A DNA stretch of 6,294 bases from Sphingomonadaceae bacterium. GTDB taxonomy: Bacteria > Pseudomonadota > Alphaproteobacteria > Sphingomonadales > Sphingomonadaceae. The position numbers and the translations under genes were made by a program. Each line of letters starts with the position of its first letter. Positions within the stretch are counted from its first letter, which is position 1. This document shows positions 5,881-6,294 of the stretch, piece after piece. The notes under the pieces are model-generated. The model saw nothing but the letters and a program-made list of their open reading frames with translations. It did not search any database and had not been told where the DNA came from. Where the stretch lies: positions 1 to 6,294 of the forward strand of contig JAFAZM010000306.1 in NCBI GenBank assembly GCA_019239785.1, read 5' to 3'.

Positions 5881-6294
5881 ATGAACAGGTTCGCAACGAA
5901 GAGGCTCGGTTTCGCCACCATATTCGCTGCAGGCATCGCTCTATTGGATCCGCCTGCCACCGCCCAGCCGCCGCTTCCGCCACCAATTCCGCCACCAATC
6001 CAGCCGACGTTGCAGCCGCCGAATCCGTCGCGAACGCCCCAACGGCCCCGTGCGCTACCATGGGCGGGGGCCGTTGCGTTCACGCTCGACTACGACGTTC
6101 TCCTTTCCGTCAACCCGCGCGGTATCGCCTTACTGCGTTCACAACCAAGCAGGATCACTGACGCGGTCGCGCACGCTTGTCATATCCGCATCGACTCACC
6201 CTCGAGCAGGGTCACGACGCATGGCTTGCCGGGCCAGACGGGCTTCAACATAGTGATCGTCTTGGTCGACCCGCCACTCAGCCCCGAGTCCCGG
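5881..6294 (+). CDS. Secreted proline-rich protein of unknown function (3' end cut off by window)
   Basis: The frame stays open for 138 codons to the last base, so the gene continues beyond the window. Residues 1-28 form a signal peptide: basic start MNRFATKR, hydrophobic core LGFATIFAAGIALL, and an ATA cleavage site before Gln29. The mature N-terminus (29-60) is a proline-rich linker (QPPLPPPIPPPIQPTLQPP). From residue 61 a mixed domain follows (WAGAVAFTLDYDVLLSVNPR, then ITDAVAHACHIRIDSP and GFNIVIVLVD) with alternating hydrophobic residues suggesting beta strands and a single cysteine at 100. I do not recognise the family. A perfect ribosome binding site precedes the start, and codon positions give a sensible exported protein, which supports real coding. 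Its first 60 bases have 33 G/C, lower than prs. The 138 bases before it, after the prs terminator, show no convincing promoter. Confidence 0.72.
   Translation, partial: MNRFATKRLGFATIFAAGIALLDPPATAQPPLPPPIPPPIQPTLQPPNPSRTPQRPRALPWAGAVAFTLDYDVLLSVNPRGIALLRSQPSRITDAVAHACHIRIDSPSSRVTTHGLPGQTGFNIVIVLVDPPLSPESR

Overview
The window looks like a piece of a GC-rich alphaproteobacterial chromosome, most likely a sphingomonad or close relative. The evidence is the high GC content, a CdnL/CarD-type regulator, a 311-residue PRPP synthase of the usual bacterial type, a proline-rich TonB-like protein, a DUF2807 (head GIN) protein, and an intergenic spacer holding motifs like the dispersed repeats common in these genomes. 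The assignment rests on recalled protein and repeat types, not on a search.

Layout from left to right: (1) the 3' part of a CarD/CdnL RNA polymerase-binding regulator, closed by a textbook intrinsic terminator; (2) a repeat-bearing spacer of about 170 bases; (3) a sigma70-like promoter overlapped by a strong operator-like dyad, driving an exported DUF2807 protein with seven GSGD-type turns; (4) a convergent junction with two hairpins; (5) on the minus strand, a TonB-family energy transducer with its own likely promoter; (6) also on the minus strand, a compact operon of three genes in transcription order: YcxB-like protein A, YcxB-like protein B and glutamyl-tRNA synthetase (gltX), the last two joined by a 4-base ATGA overlap; (7) the divergently transcribed prs gene for PRPP synthase, with a terminator right after its stop; (8) the start of a secreted proline-rich protein of unknown function that runs open off the right edge.

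Most genes are core functions: transcription initiation control, tRNA charging, nucleotide precursor synthesis and outer-membrane energy transduction. No mobile element, CRISPR array, tRNA or rRNA was seen, and nothing here amounts to a clearly new system. The parts most worth a second look are the operator over the DUF2807 promoter, the tandem YcxB-like paralogs coupled to a zinc-motif-less GluRS, and the unrecognised exported protein at the right edge.
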